Source of the DNA: CAVVEQ01 sp963806635
GTDB taxonomy: Bacteria; Chloroflexota; Anaerolineae; Anaerolineales; Anaerolineaceae
Length of the DNA stretch: 64,000 nucleotides
NCBI GenBank assembly: GCA_963806635.1
Contig: CAWDZA010000015.1
Location: 930,001-994,000 of the forward strand
Direction of reading: 5' to 3'
Shown here: in pieces, positions 9,032 to 17,010 of the stretch
Layout of the letters: each line of letters opens with the position of its first letter
How positions within the stretch are numbered: position 1 is the first letter of the stretch
Position numbers and translations under genes: made by a program
Notes under the pieces: generated by a model
What the model was told of the DNA's origin: nothing
The model's database searches: none
Seen by the model: only the letters and a program-made list of their open reading frames with translations

Positions 9032-9754
9032 TTAATCGAGAATGTTGATCATATTCAATAATTCATGGGCAGCGCTCTTCTCGGCAGCCTGCTTGCTGCG
9101 CCCCCGCCCTGTGGCCGTGATGTTCTCGTTCACAATTACCTTTACCTCAAACTCCCGCGAGTGATCAGGTCCTTCCACGCTGCAGGTGATATAAGCCGGC
9201 GTATCGTACCCCTGCGCCTGCGCCCATTCCTGCAGCATGCTCTTGGGATCCTCGGTTTTGTGATTGCGGATGATATCATCGGCAGCCTCTTCCAAAAGAG
9301 GATAAACAAATTTTTCAACCGAGATCAATCCCGCGTCCAAGTACAGGGCGCCGATCAATGCCTCAAACTCATCACAAAGCAGCGCATCTCGCGCGCGCCC
9401 ACCACTAAGGACTTCTCCCCGGCCAAGTCTCAGGCCTCTTCCCAGTTCGAGCTGCCTGGCAAACTCGGCCAGTTGTTCGGTGTGTACCAGCGCGGAGCGC
9501 ATGCGGGTCAGGTCTCCTTCCGGCATCTCCGGGAATCGGTGATACAACCACTCCCCGACCAGGAAATCCAAGATCGCGTCCCCCAGGAATTCCAGTCGCT
9601 CGTTATCTTCAATCGACTCCGGGTGCTCGTTTATATACGACCGGTGTGTAAGCGACCGCCGCAGGAGCATCATGTTTTTGAACGGCAGGCCAAGTCTCCG
9701 GGCGAGTTGCTCCGGGGATTCCTCAATTATTTTGTTGTTTTCTGCAGTTTCCAA
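9032..9754 (-). CDS. rnc: Ribonuclease III
   Basis: The 240-residue enzyme has the catalytic signature ERLEFLGDAILDFLVG and the second acidic cluster DEFEALIGALYLDAG (the metal-binding Glu and Asp residues are all present), then a C-terminal double-stranded RNA-binding domain (DPKSMLQEWAQAQG to KQAAEKSAAHELL). It processes rRNA precursors and structured mRNAs. The start is a TTG codon at 9754 preceded by GGGAGG at good spacing; no in-frame ATG fits. The leader contains a long imperfect inverted repeat directly before the ribosome site. smc follows by 19 bases. The rnc-smc pairing is common in bacteria. Confidence 0.95.
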   Translation of the reverse strand: METAENNKIIEESPEQLARRLGLPFKNMMLLRRSLTHRSYINEHPESIEDNERLEFLGDAILDFLVGEWLYHRFPEMPEGDLTRMRSALVHTEQLAEFARQLELGRGLRLGRGEVLSGGRARDALLCDEFEALIGALYLDAGLISVEKFVYPLLEEAADDIIRNHKTEDPKSMLQEWAQAQGYDTPAYITCSVEGPDHSREFEVKVIVNENITATGRGRSKQAAEKSAAHELLNMINILD

Positions 9755-9766
9755 GGATTCCTCCCT

Positions 9767-9829
9767 GGAACATGGGGGGCGCCAAACACCTCACTAATTA
9801 AGTCAAGTGGTTTGCGGTCCGCGTGTTCC
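9767..9829 (-). promoter_or_regulatory. Long imperfect hairpin in the rnc leader
   Basis: On the minus strand, GGAACACGCGGACCGCAAAC pairs with GTTTGGCGCCCCCCATGTTCC around an A+T-rich loop of about 20 bases. The terminal 6 bp GGAACA/TGTTCC are perfect; further in are GC pairs broken by single mismatches, then CGC/GCG and AAAC/GTTT. It ends one base before the GGGAGG ribosome site of rnc and has no following T-run on this strand, so it is not a terminator for moaDE. Placement suggests an RNase III autoregulation site, as known for E. coli rnc. Confidence 0.5.
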
Positions 9830-9857
9830 AATTTTTAGGTATTTCTTCTCAAGATTA

Positions 9858-10580
9858 TCATCCTCCGCCGGGTTGCATCGGGTCGTACGTCCCTTCGATC
9901 CACTCCTCGCCGTTTGGTCCGATTTCCTTTTTCCAGACCGGCACCACTTCCTTCAACCGGTCGATGCCGTAACGAGCCGCCTCAAAAATGCCTTCATCCC
10001 TGTGCCCGCCAGAACAGGAAACGATCACAACCGAAGTTCCCGCTCGCGCCACGCCGATCCGTTGGACAATCGCAATACCCTCCACCTTCTCCCAACGGGC
10101 ACGGATCTCGTCAGCGATTTCCTTCATTTTTTTCTCGGCCATCGGTTTGTAGGCTTCATATTCCAATTCTTCGGTTCGACTGAACCTGGCTTCCGGGCTG
10201 AAGCCGCGCACAACCCCGGTGAAAGTGCAGATCCCACCTGTGGATTCTGATGTGATCTCTCGCTGGATCTTTTCGATCTCGAGTTCATCCTCGGTTATCC
10301 CGATGATCGTTTTTTCCTCCGACCCGCCGCTCACCGGCGGGAAAAAAGCCACTTCCGCCTCATCCGGGATTGCAGTCTCATCCGGTGCGAAATTCTGATT
10401 AACCGCGGCAATCAGATGATCCATCGCTTTCTCCAGTTGGGGGAACCGATTTATCATCTCGCGTTTCAGGTCCGCAACCGTCCAGCCGTCCTGGATTTCC
10501 AATTCCAGTTGCCGTGTACCAGTGAGCTCTCTTAAGTGAGCGAAAAACAAAACCCTGATCTTGCGCGGTGTTTCACTCAT
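9858..10580 (-). CDS. MoaD-MoaE fusion: molybdopterin synthase, both subunits in one chain
   Basis: Residues 1-86 are a MoaD-type ubiquitin-fold sulfur carrier ending in FFPPVSGG (Gly85-Gly86). Residues from about 92 onward are MoaE, with GGICTFTGVVRG, LEYEAYKPMAEKKM and the active-site segment KEVVPVWKKEIGPNGEEW. Molybdopterin synthase adds the dithiolene sulfurs to precursor Z (cPMP). In separate-subunit enzymes the MoaD GlyGly must be a free C-terminus to carry the thiocarboxylate; here it is internal, so either the chain is cleaved after Gly86, as reported for mycobacterial MoaX, or another route is used. The chain also ends in Gly-Gly-Gly. The gene overlaps moaC by 8 bases. Confidence 0.92.
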   Translation of the reverse strand: MSETPRKIRVLFFAHLRELTGTRQLELEIQDGWTVADLKREMINRFPQLEKAMDHLIAAVNQNFAPDETAIPDEAEVAFFPPVSGGSEEKTIIGITEDELEIEKIQREITSESTGGICTFTGVVRGFSPEARFSRTEELEYEAYKPMAEKKMKEIADEIRARWEKVEGIAIVQRIGVARAGTSVVIVSCSGGHRDEGIFEAARYGIDRLKEVVPVWKKEIGPNGEEWIEGTYDPMQPGGG

Positions 10581-11055
10581 TGACGATATCCCCGCTCTTG
10601 CCCCCGTGTTTTTCTACCAGGCGGATATTTTGAATACGGGCGGTTTTTTCCACAGCTTTGATCATATCGTAGACTGTGAGCGCGGCTGTGGAAACAGCCA
10701 CCAAGGATTCCATTTCTGCGCCAGTTTTGCCAATCGTTTTCACCCTGGCTTCGATCTCGATCCCAGTGAAAGCTTCGGATATTCTCAGATCGACTGAAAT
10801 TTGATCTACCTGGATCGAATGACAGAGCGGGATCAACTCGCTGGTCTTTTTGGCCGCCTGGATGCCCGCTATTTGCGCAACAGTAAGCACATCGCCTTTT
10901 TTTATTAAATTCTTGCGGATGAGATCAACTGTGTTGGGGTTAAGGTGGATTTCACCCCTGCTGACCGCAATCCGTTCCGTTTCGGTCTTGCTGCCAATAT
11001 CCACCATCTGCACCCGCCCATTCGGGTCCAAGTGGCTCAGTTCCGATTCTTGCAT
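10573..11055 (-). CDS. moaC: Cyclic pyranopterin monophosphate synthase MoaC
   Basis: The 160-residue enzyme converts the MoaA product (3',8-cyclo-GTP) to cPMP, the step before molybdopterin synthase. It begins MQESELSHLDPNGRVQMVD and contains AQIAGIQAAKKTSELIPLCHS and the KTGAEMESLVAVSTAALTVYDM block, which holds the catalytic Lys/Met/Glu region. I chose ATG 11055, not the in-frame start 30 bases upstream, because a TATAAT box (11067-11062) ends six bases before it: the mRNA would start at or near this ATG, and there is no Shine-Dalgarno sequence. The downstream fused moaD-moaE overlaps its stop. No moaA is in the window. Confidence 0.93.
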   Translation of the reverse strand: MQESELSHLDPNGRVQMVDIGSKTETERIAVSRGEIHLNPNTVDLIRKNLIKKGDVLTVAQIAGIQAAKKTSELIPLCHSIQVDQISVDLRISEAFTGIEIEARVKTIGKTGAEMESLVAVSTAALTVYDMIKAVEKTARIQNIRLVEKHGGKSGDIVNE

Positions 11056-11061
11056 GCGCCC

Positions 11062-11067
11062 ATTATA
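11062..11067 (-). promoter_or_regulatory. -10 box of moaC, leaderless arrangement
   Basis: TATAAT on the minus strand with 6 bases between its end and the moaC ATG. There is no good -35 at standard spacing and no Shine-Dalgarno sequence. Transcription would begin at or beside the start codon. Confidence 0.55.
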
Positions 11068-11104
11068 ACCGGATTGAATTGGCACCGGTTAAAACACGGT
11101 CTGC

Positions 11105-11110
11105 TATAAT
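11105..11110 (+). promoter_or_regulatory. -10 box of scpA, leaderless arrangement
   Basis: TATAAT followed by TGCGGCC (7 bases) and the scpA ATG. TTGGCA at 11079-11084 could be a -35 element, but the 20-base spacing is long. It is divergent from the moaC box only 38 bases away. Confidence 0.55.
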
Positions 11111-11117
11111 TGCGGCC

Positions 11118-11903
11118 ATGGGTTTATTCACCGCTGGCTACCAAACAGACGGATATCAGATCTTTACCGAAGTTTACGAAGGTCCGCTGGACCTCCTTCT
11201 CGATCTGATCGAACGGGCGGAATTGGATATCACCCAGTTGGCACTGGCACAGGTAACCGATCAATATCTGGCGTATCTGCAGCAATTGACTGAAAGGCAT
11301 GCCGCTGAGGTCTCCGCCTTCCTTGTGATCGCAGCGAAACTCCTGCAGATAAAATCTGCCGCGCTTCTTCCCCGGCCATCCATTGATTTGGTGACCGGCG
11401 AGGAGGTGGATAGCGGTGAACTGCTGGCTTTGCAGCTCAAACTCTACAAGCGATTCAAGGAGATCGCCGTCTGGCTGAATACGCGTGATGAAGCTGGCTT
11501 ACACACTTATTTAAGGATTGCGTCCGCGCCTAAAGTGCAGGGCAAGCTTGACCTTGCCGGTTTCAGCCTCCTGGATATCACTCAGGCTGCCAGGGAGATC
11601 TTTTACCTACGCCAGGATGCCCGGCCGCTTGGTGAGGTGGTTTCCCGTCCGCGTATCACCATCCGCGAGCGAATTCACGTCATCATGGATACTTTGCGCC
11701 GAGATGGCATCACCACCTTTCGATCCGTCCTTTCGCCTGAGCGCGCACGGATTGAAATCGTTGTCACTTTCCTTGCGCTGCTTGAGCTGATCAAAACCCA
11801 TGTGGTGGAAGCCCGCCAGGAAACCCCATTTGGAGATATCGAGCTGCAATCATTGTCTGAATGGAGCGACCAAAATGCCGGGCAGCTTGAATTTGACGAA
11901 TGA
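11118..11903 (+). CDS. scpA: Segregation and condensation protein A
   Basis: This 261-residue kleisin bridges the SMC heads in bacterial condensin. The N-terminal SMC-neck-binding region contains FTEVYEGPLDLLLDLIERAELDI, split here by normal variation only. The middle (AAKLLQIKSAALLPR) and the C-terminal winged-helix region (VVTFLALLELIKTHVVEARQ) are family-typical. The ATG at 11118 follows a TATAAT box by 7 bases with no ribosome site; a longer reading upstream would cross that promoter. scpB normally follows scpA but is absent here; mutS comes next after 67 bases. Confidence 0.92.
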   Translation: MGLFTAGYQTDGYQIFTEVYEGPLDLLLDLIERAELDITQLALAQVTDQYLAYLQQLTERHAAEVSAFLVIAAKLLQIKSAALLPRPSIDLVTGEEVDSGELLALQLKLYKRFKEIAVWLNTRDEAGLHTYLRIASAPKVQGKLDLAGFSLLDITQAAREIFYLRQDARPLGEVVSRPRITIRERIHVIMDTLRRDGITTFRSVLSPERARIEIVVTFLALLELIKTHVVEARQETPFGDIELQSLSEWSDQNAGQLEFDE

Positions 11904-11970
11904 AATTAATGCAACTACTTAATCCAGTATGGGTTCACCCAATATTTCTAAGTTGGCATAAGAAATCCTG

Positions 11971-14562
11971 ATGTCACCTGAAGATGTGACCCCCATCCGT
12001 CAGCAATATCTGGATATTAAAAAGAAATATCCCGATTCGCTGCTCTTCTTTCGTTTGGGGGATTTTTACGAGACCTTTGATGAGGACGCCCGCACCGCCT
12101 CCCGCGAATTGGAGATCGTACTTACCTCCCGTAATGTGGCTAAAGGTCTCCGCGTTCCCATGGCAGGTATCCCTTATCATGCAGTCGAAAGTTACCTTTC
12201 CCGGCTGATAAAAAAAGGATATCACGTCGCCATTTGCGAGCAAGTTGGCGACCAGCCTGCCCGTGGTCTTTTTCCGCGCGAGGTGATCCGGGTTGTAACC
12301 CCCGGCACCGTAGTGGAACCCGGCATGCTGAGCGCCGGGGTGAACAATTACCTGTGCAGCCTGGTCACCTCCAAGCAAAAAGCAGCACTGGCGTTTACGG
12401 ATATAACCACCGGTGAATTTCAGGTCACCGAGATCACCGAAGGAGACATCCTCGGTGCCATCCGCGGCGAGATATCCCGTCTTGCTCCTGCCGAGATAAT
12501 CGTTTCGGAATCCTTTCAGGAGAACGAGCTTATTCAAGGCAGATCCATCACCCGGGTGGAGGATTGGAAGTTCGAACCCGCCCGCGCAGAACAGACTCTC
12601 CTCCGGCATTTCAAGGTGGCTTCCCTGGATGGTTTCGGTCTGCGTGCCTGGCCCCTGGCTGCCGCCGCCTGCGGCGCGATCCTGCAGTACCTGCAGTCCA
12701 CTCAGCCGAATTCTCTTGACCAGCTTACTTCATTAAATACTTATCAACTACATAATTATATGACTCTTGATTCGGTTACCCGCCGCAATCTTGAGATAAC
12801 CGAGACCATCCGCTCCGCGGATGAAAAGGGTTCCCTGTTAAGCGTTCTCGATCACACCGTCTCGCAGATGGGCAAGCGGCTCCTCAGGAAATGGGTAAGC
12901 AGCCCTTTGCTGGATATCGCCACCATTCAGGAGCGCCAGTCCTGTGTAGATTCATTTTTGGAATACAGCCTGCTGCGTGCTGAATTCAGGGCAGCTTTGC
13001 GTCCCCTGGTCGACCTGGAACGGGTGATCAACCGAATTGCTGCCGGGGTGGCTCTGCCTCGTGAATTGGTCGCGCTCAGGCAATCCCTGGCCATGCTGCC
13101 CGCAATCAAACGCTTGTTTGAAGCCGATCACACTCAACTGGCGGTGCTTGCGCAAAAAATTGACGCTCATAACGACCTGCTGGTTTTGCTTCAGGAATCG
13201 CTGAATGAAGACCCTCCCGCCACCCTGCAGAATATTGGCGTGATCCGTACCGGTTTTTCAGCCGAATTGGATGGAATCGTAGAAGCCTCCCGCCATGCAC
13301 GGGAGTGGATCGCCGACCTGGAAAGCATCGAACGGGATCGCACAGGCATCAAGACCCTCAAAGTTGGTTACAACAAAGTATTTGGTTATTACATTGAAGT
13401 AACCCATGCCAACACAGGCACCGTGCCTGCGGAATATATCCGCAAACAAACCCTGGTCAATGCAGAGCGGTATATCACCCCGGAAATGAAAGAGTACGAA
13501 ACCCTCGTCCTAAATGCCGAGAGCCGCATTCATGAAGTTGAAAATCGTCTCTACAAGGAAGTTTGTACCCGCATCGCTGCCAAACGCGAGGAATTGCTGA
13601 CCACCAGCCATGTCCTGGCCGAACTGGATTCTTTCGCCTCCCTTGCGGAAGCTGCCTCCATCGGGAACTATGTCCGCCCGGAAGTCCTTTCGGAACCGGT
13701 GATGGAGATCCGCGATGGACGCCATCCGGTGGTGGAATGGGCGCTTTCGACTGGTAAATTTGTCCCAAATGATGCGGTCTTCGAACCTGGCGAGATCGTG
13801 CGCATCATCACCGGACCCAATATGAGCGGGAAGAGCACTTTCCTCCGCCAGACTGCACTGATCGCGCTGATGGCGCAGATTGGCAGCTTCGTGCCGGCAG
13901 CGAGCGCGAGGATCGGGTTGGTGGACCGCATTTTCACACGCATTGGCGCCCAGGATGAGATCTTCGCCGGTCAATCTACCTTCATGGTGGAAATGACCGA
14001 AACCGCCAATATCCTCAATCATGCCACACCGCGCTCTCTGCTCATTCTGGATGAAATTGGACGCGGAACGAGCACCTATGACGGGCTATCCATAGCCTGG
14101 GCAGTTGTGGAATACATCCACAATCACCCCTCGATCCGCTCCCGAACCCTTTTTGCCACTCATTTTCATGAATTAACCAAGCTGGCTGAACTGCTGCCCG
14201 GCATTCGCAATTACAACGTGGCGGTTACAGAATCTGGCGGTACGGTTGTATTTCTCCACAAGATCGTTCCTGGAGGTAGCGATCGGTCTTACGGCATCCA
14301 TGTGGCACAATTGGCGGGCCTGCCTGCTCCAGCCATCCAGCGCGCGTCAGAGATCCTCAAAGAGCTGGAATCCTCCTCCGGGTCCACCTCTCGTGAGGTA
14401 ATCGATATCTCCCAACAAATGGCGCTGTTTCCCGAATCAAATCCGTTGCTGGAAGATCTCAACAGGTTGGATCTGAATGTACTTTCGCCTATTGAGGCGC
14501 TAAACCATCTCTATGAGTGGCAGCAGCGTTATAAATCCCCAGAGGGTCCTGCGACTGAATGA
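11971..14562 (+). CDS. mutS: DNA mismatch repair protein MutS
   Basis: This 863-residue MutS1 has normal length. The mismatch-recognition Phe-x-Glu motif is in LGDFYETFDEDA near residue 32. Connector, core and clamp domains follow, and the ATPase has Walker A GPNMSGKSTFLRQ from residue 615, Walker B SLLILDEIGRGTSTYDGLS and the THFHELT loop. The C-terminus is short (helix-turn-helix plus a brief tail ending EWQQRYKSPE). MutS scans DNA and recruits MutL; mutL is not adjacent. The 3' end overlaps the convergent membrane-protein gene by 34 bases. Confidence 0.96.
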   Translation: MSPEDVTPIRQQYLDIKKKYPDSLLFFRLGDFYETFDEDARTASRELEIVLTSRNVAKGLRVPMAGIPYHAVESYLSRLIKKGYHVAICEQVGDQPARGLFPREVIRVVTPGTVVEPGMLSAGVNNYLCSLVTSKQKAALAFTDITTGEFQVTEITEGDILGAIRGEISRLAPAEIIVSESFQENELIQGRSITRVEDWKFEPARAEQTLLRHFKVASLDGFGLRAWPLAAAACGAILQYLQSTQPNSLDQLTSLNTYQLHNYMTLDSVTRRNLEITETIRSADEKGSLLSVLDHTVSQMGKRLLRKWVSSPLLDIATIQERQSCVDSFLEYSLLRAEFRAALRPLVDLERVINRIAAGVALPRELVALRQSLAMLPAIKRLFEADHTQLAVLAQKIDAHNDLLVLLQESLNEDPPATLQNIGVIRTGFSAELDGIVEASRHAREWIADLESIERDRTGIKTLKVGYNKVFGYYIEVTHANTGTVPAEYIRKQTLVNAERYITPEMKEYETLVLNAESRIHEVENRLYKEVCTRIAAKREELLTTSHVLAELDSFASLAEAASIGNYVRPEVLSEPVMEIRDGRHPVVEWALSTGKFVPNDAVFEPGEIVRIITGPNMSGKSTFLRQTALIALMAQIGSFVPAASARIGLVDRIFTRIGAQDEIFAGQSTFMVEMTETANILNHATPRSLLILDEIGRGTSTYDGLSIAWAVVEYIHNHPSIRSRTLFATHFHELTKLAELLPGIRNYNVAVTESGGTVVFLHKIVPGGSDRSYGIHVAQLAGLPAPAIQRASEILKELESSSGSTSREVIDISQQMALFPESNPLLEDLNRLDLNVLSPIEALNHLYEWQQRYKSPEGPATE

Positions 14563-15596
14563 TCTTTAAACAACGTGCGGGAGACCACATAAAGCACCAC
14601 CCCGAGCACCAGGATCCCAAAACCAATTAGGGCTGCCACCATCACATAATTATTGGCCACCTGCAAATAAACCCCTGTTATCACCCCCCCAACCTCACCC
14701 GGAAGGGAAGAAACCGCGGCGTGGACTATTGCCGCCGCACTTGAATTCAACCCCAACCACAGAATGAGAAGCATGACCAGACCCGCAGAACCCGCAGACA
14801 AAAGCACGATGCCGGTTGTCTGAATTTTCGCCTTCCAACCCGGTCCCGAGATCAGGATCATTGCGACGAGGAAGAGGATGCCTAAGATGGCGAGGGTTGT
14901 GCCAATCGTGCTGGCATTTCGCGCGATCTGAACGAAAGTGACCAGCGCGGTTGGCGATCCGTTGGATTCAAGCGAAACGCTCGTCAGCGGGATGCTATCC
15001 GGGATTTGAGCGATCATATTCATAACGATTGGCTGGATTATGGGATACACCACACCCATCACACTATCCGGGAAACGGCAGAAGGGGATATTCTTCTCTC
15101 CCCCCAGCAGGGATAAAAGGCTGGTCAAATCGGAAGCCGTGCACTCCGGCAATAACTGGATTAGCCCCCGTATGTTCCCTTCCTCCGCCAGATTGGTCTT
15201 TATTCCACCCAGATCGACCCCAAGCGAGAGTGTTTCACCGGATCCGTTCAGAAACGCGAACACGCGGTCCAGGTTGGCATTCAACTGGTCCTGGAACCAG
15301 GTTGGTGGGATCATGCTGAAAATGAACTGATCTACCTTTTCCTGGTCAAGCCGCGAAGTTATCTGGTTCAGGCTGTTCCCAAGCATGCTCGATGAAGTTT
15401 CTCCAAAGAGTAAACCTGTCACCATCTCCGGATATACCCGGTAGAACCCTTGATCCTGGAGCGCCTGTTTGTAAACATCCGGCTGGAGAAGCACCTTCTG
15501 AACCGGGATCCAGAAAATACTGAGGATCAGCACCAAACAGAATAGGACGCCAAAAAATATTGAAAATATCCGTCGGGCTGGAGAAATCTTACCCAT
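14529..15596 (-). CDS. Hypothetical membrane protein
   Basis: The 355-residue protein has one N-terminal hydrophobic helix (about residues 12-33), a large soluble, probably extracytoplasmic domain (about 35-215) containing a Cys pair (LLPECTASD and NIPFCRFPD), then three strong C-terminal helices (about 225-250, 263-285, 315-340). I do not recognise a family. Its ATG overlaps the last codons of the GH13 gene, and GAGG 7 bases upstream supports the start. It ends the fmt operon, overlapping the tail of mutS. Any link to glucan metabolism is only positional. Confidence 0.6.
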   Translation of the reverse strand: MGKISPARRIFSIFFGVLFCLVLILSIFWIPVQKVLLQPDVYKQALQDQGFYRVYPEMVTGLLFGETSSSMLGNSLNQITSRLDQEKVDQFIFSMIPPTWFQDQLNANLDRVFAFLNGSGETLSLGVDLGGIKTNLAEEGNIRGLIQLLPECTASDLTSLLSLLGGEKNIPFCRFPDSVMGVVYPIIQPIVMNMIAQIPDSIPLTSVSLESNGSPTALVTFVQIARNASTIGTTLAILGILFLVAMILISGPGWKAKIQTTGIVLLSAGSAGLVMLLILWLGLNSSAAAIVHAAVSSLPGEVGGVITGVYLQVANNYVMVAALIGFGILVLGVVLYVVSRTLFKDHSVAGPSGDL

Positions 15597-17010
15597 TTTC
15601 GTGCCTCATTTTTATGCCTTTTAGTAATAATCCGTCCCAGGCGGGCACTTGGACATGAAGGTTGTCTCCGTCCATCCGGAAAGTTCCCTGCCCGGTAAGA
15701 TTCTCGGTTGAAACTCCGCTCGACCAACCCAGGTCACTGAGCGGGATCTCCCCCCGCCATTCGTTGGAATTTAAATTCATCAGGATCAAAATGGATTCCC
15801 CGCCGTGCTCTCTGATCGCGGAAAAAATGGCAGCGTTATTGCCAGCGTGTAATATCCGGTAACTGCCTTCTTTCAATGCGGGCTGACCCTTGCGAAGCGA
15901 GACAAGCTTGCGGACCCAGGTCCGCAGGTCGGCATTCCAGTGAGATTCATCCCAGGGGAATGCCCTGCGGCAATCCGGGTCTTTCCCACCTTCCAATCCG
16001 ATTTCGTCACCATAATAGATCGCTGGCACACCTGGGTATGTCATCAGGAACAAAAAAGCAAGTTTCACCTTGTCCAATGAGCCACCCATGACCGTCATGA
16101 TCCGTTCGGTGTCATGGCTTCCCAGCAACAAATACAATCCTGGAATATTCATCTGAGGGTAAACCTGGAGAAAGTGTTCAACTCTTCCTCCAAATTCATT
16201 TGCTTTGATCTTATGATTCAACAGGTCGATAAGCGCACCCCGCAGGGGATAATGCATCACTCCGTCGAAATGGTGATCCCCAACCCAGCGCGGCTGCAGA
16301 TCCCATATCTCCCCAACTGTGTAAGCCTCGGGGTTGATGCCCTTCACCAGGTCAGTAAATTCAGCCCAGAAGGCATCATCGTTGATCTCATTGGGGACAT
16401 CCAGCCGCCAGCCGTCAATCCCCCGCTCTGTCCAATATCGGACCACCCGCCAAATATATGCCCGGGTCTCGGGGTTCGAGGTGTTAAATTTGGGCAGGTT
16501 CTTGAAATTCCACCAGGCTTGGTAATCCACCGCGTCCCCCGGACCATAGGCATTGACCGGAAATTTCTTGATGTGAAACCAGTTCCGGTATGGTGATTGA
16601 TCCCCGTTTTCCAAAATATCGGAAAAGGCAAAAAAGCCTCGTCCGCAATGATTAAAAACCCCGTCCAAAATAATTCGGATATTCCGGGAATGAGCGGCAT
16701 TGAGTAACCCAAGAAATTCCTTCTCATCTCCCAGGCGCGGATCGATCTGCAAGTAATCCACCGTGTCATACCGATGGGTGGAAGGGGAGAGAAAGATTGG
16801 GTTGAGATAAATGGCATTGATTCCAAGATCGGTAAGGTAGTCCAGGTGGTTCTGGATGCCGCGTAGATCGCCACCCTGGAACCCGTGCAGGGTTGGCGGT
16901 GATCCCCAGGGTCTGACGTTCACTGGATCATTTGCCGGGTTACCATTTGCAAACCGGTCGGGAAAGATCTGATAAAAAACCGCGCTATTGATCCAATTCG
17001 GCAAGCTCAT
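15589..17010 (-). CDS. GH13 alpha-amylase family glycosidase (cyclomaltodextrinase/neopullulanase-like)
   Basis: The 473-residue (beta/alpha)8 glycosidase shows the four GH13 regions: DGVFNH; GWRLDVPNE with the nucleophile Asp; GEIW with the acid/base Glu; and GSHDTER with the third Asp. NLPKFNT resembles the MPKLN motif of the neopullulanase/cyclomaltodextrinase branch. There is no signal peptide, so it should act on short or cyclic maltodextrins inside the cell. The C-terminal beta domain (SILILMNLNSNEWRGEI) is present; the N-terminal dimerisation domain of classic CDases is absent. The ATG at 17010 overlaps the stop of the preceding gene as ATGA, so I prefer it to the in-frame start 66 bases upstream. 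Confidence 0.85.
   Translation of the reverse strand: MSLPNWINSAVFYQIFPDRFANGNPANDPVNVRPWGSPPTLHGFQGGDLRGIQNHLDYLTDLGINAIYLNPIFLSPSTHRYDTVDYLQIDPRLGDEKEFLGLLNAAHSRNIRIILDGVFNHCGRGFFAFSDILENGDQSPYRNWFHIKKFPVNAYGPGDAVDYQAWWNFKNLPKFNTSNPETRAYIWRVVRYWTERGIDGWRLDVPNEINDDAFWAEFTDLVKGINPEAYTVGEIWDLQPRWVGDHHFDGVMHYPLRGALIDLLNHKIKANEFGGRVEHFLQVYPQMNIPGLYLLLGSHDTERIMTVMGGSLDKVKLAFLFLMTYPGVPAIYYGDEIGLEGGKDPDCRRAFPWDESHWNADLRTWVRKLVSLRKGQPALKEGSYRILHAGNNAAIFSAIREHGGESILILMNLNSNEWRGEIPLSDLGWSSGVSTENLTGQGTFRMDGDNLHVQVPAWDGLLLKGIKMRHENG

Noticed and set aside
9831..9835. Plus-strand terminator formed by the rnc-leader stem and the following TTTTT
   Set aside because: No plus-strand gene reads into it; the stem's position next to the rnc ribosome site is the more sensible context.
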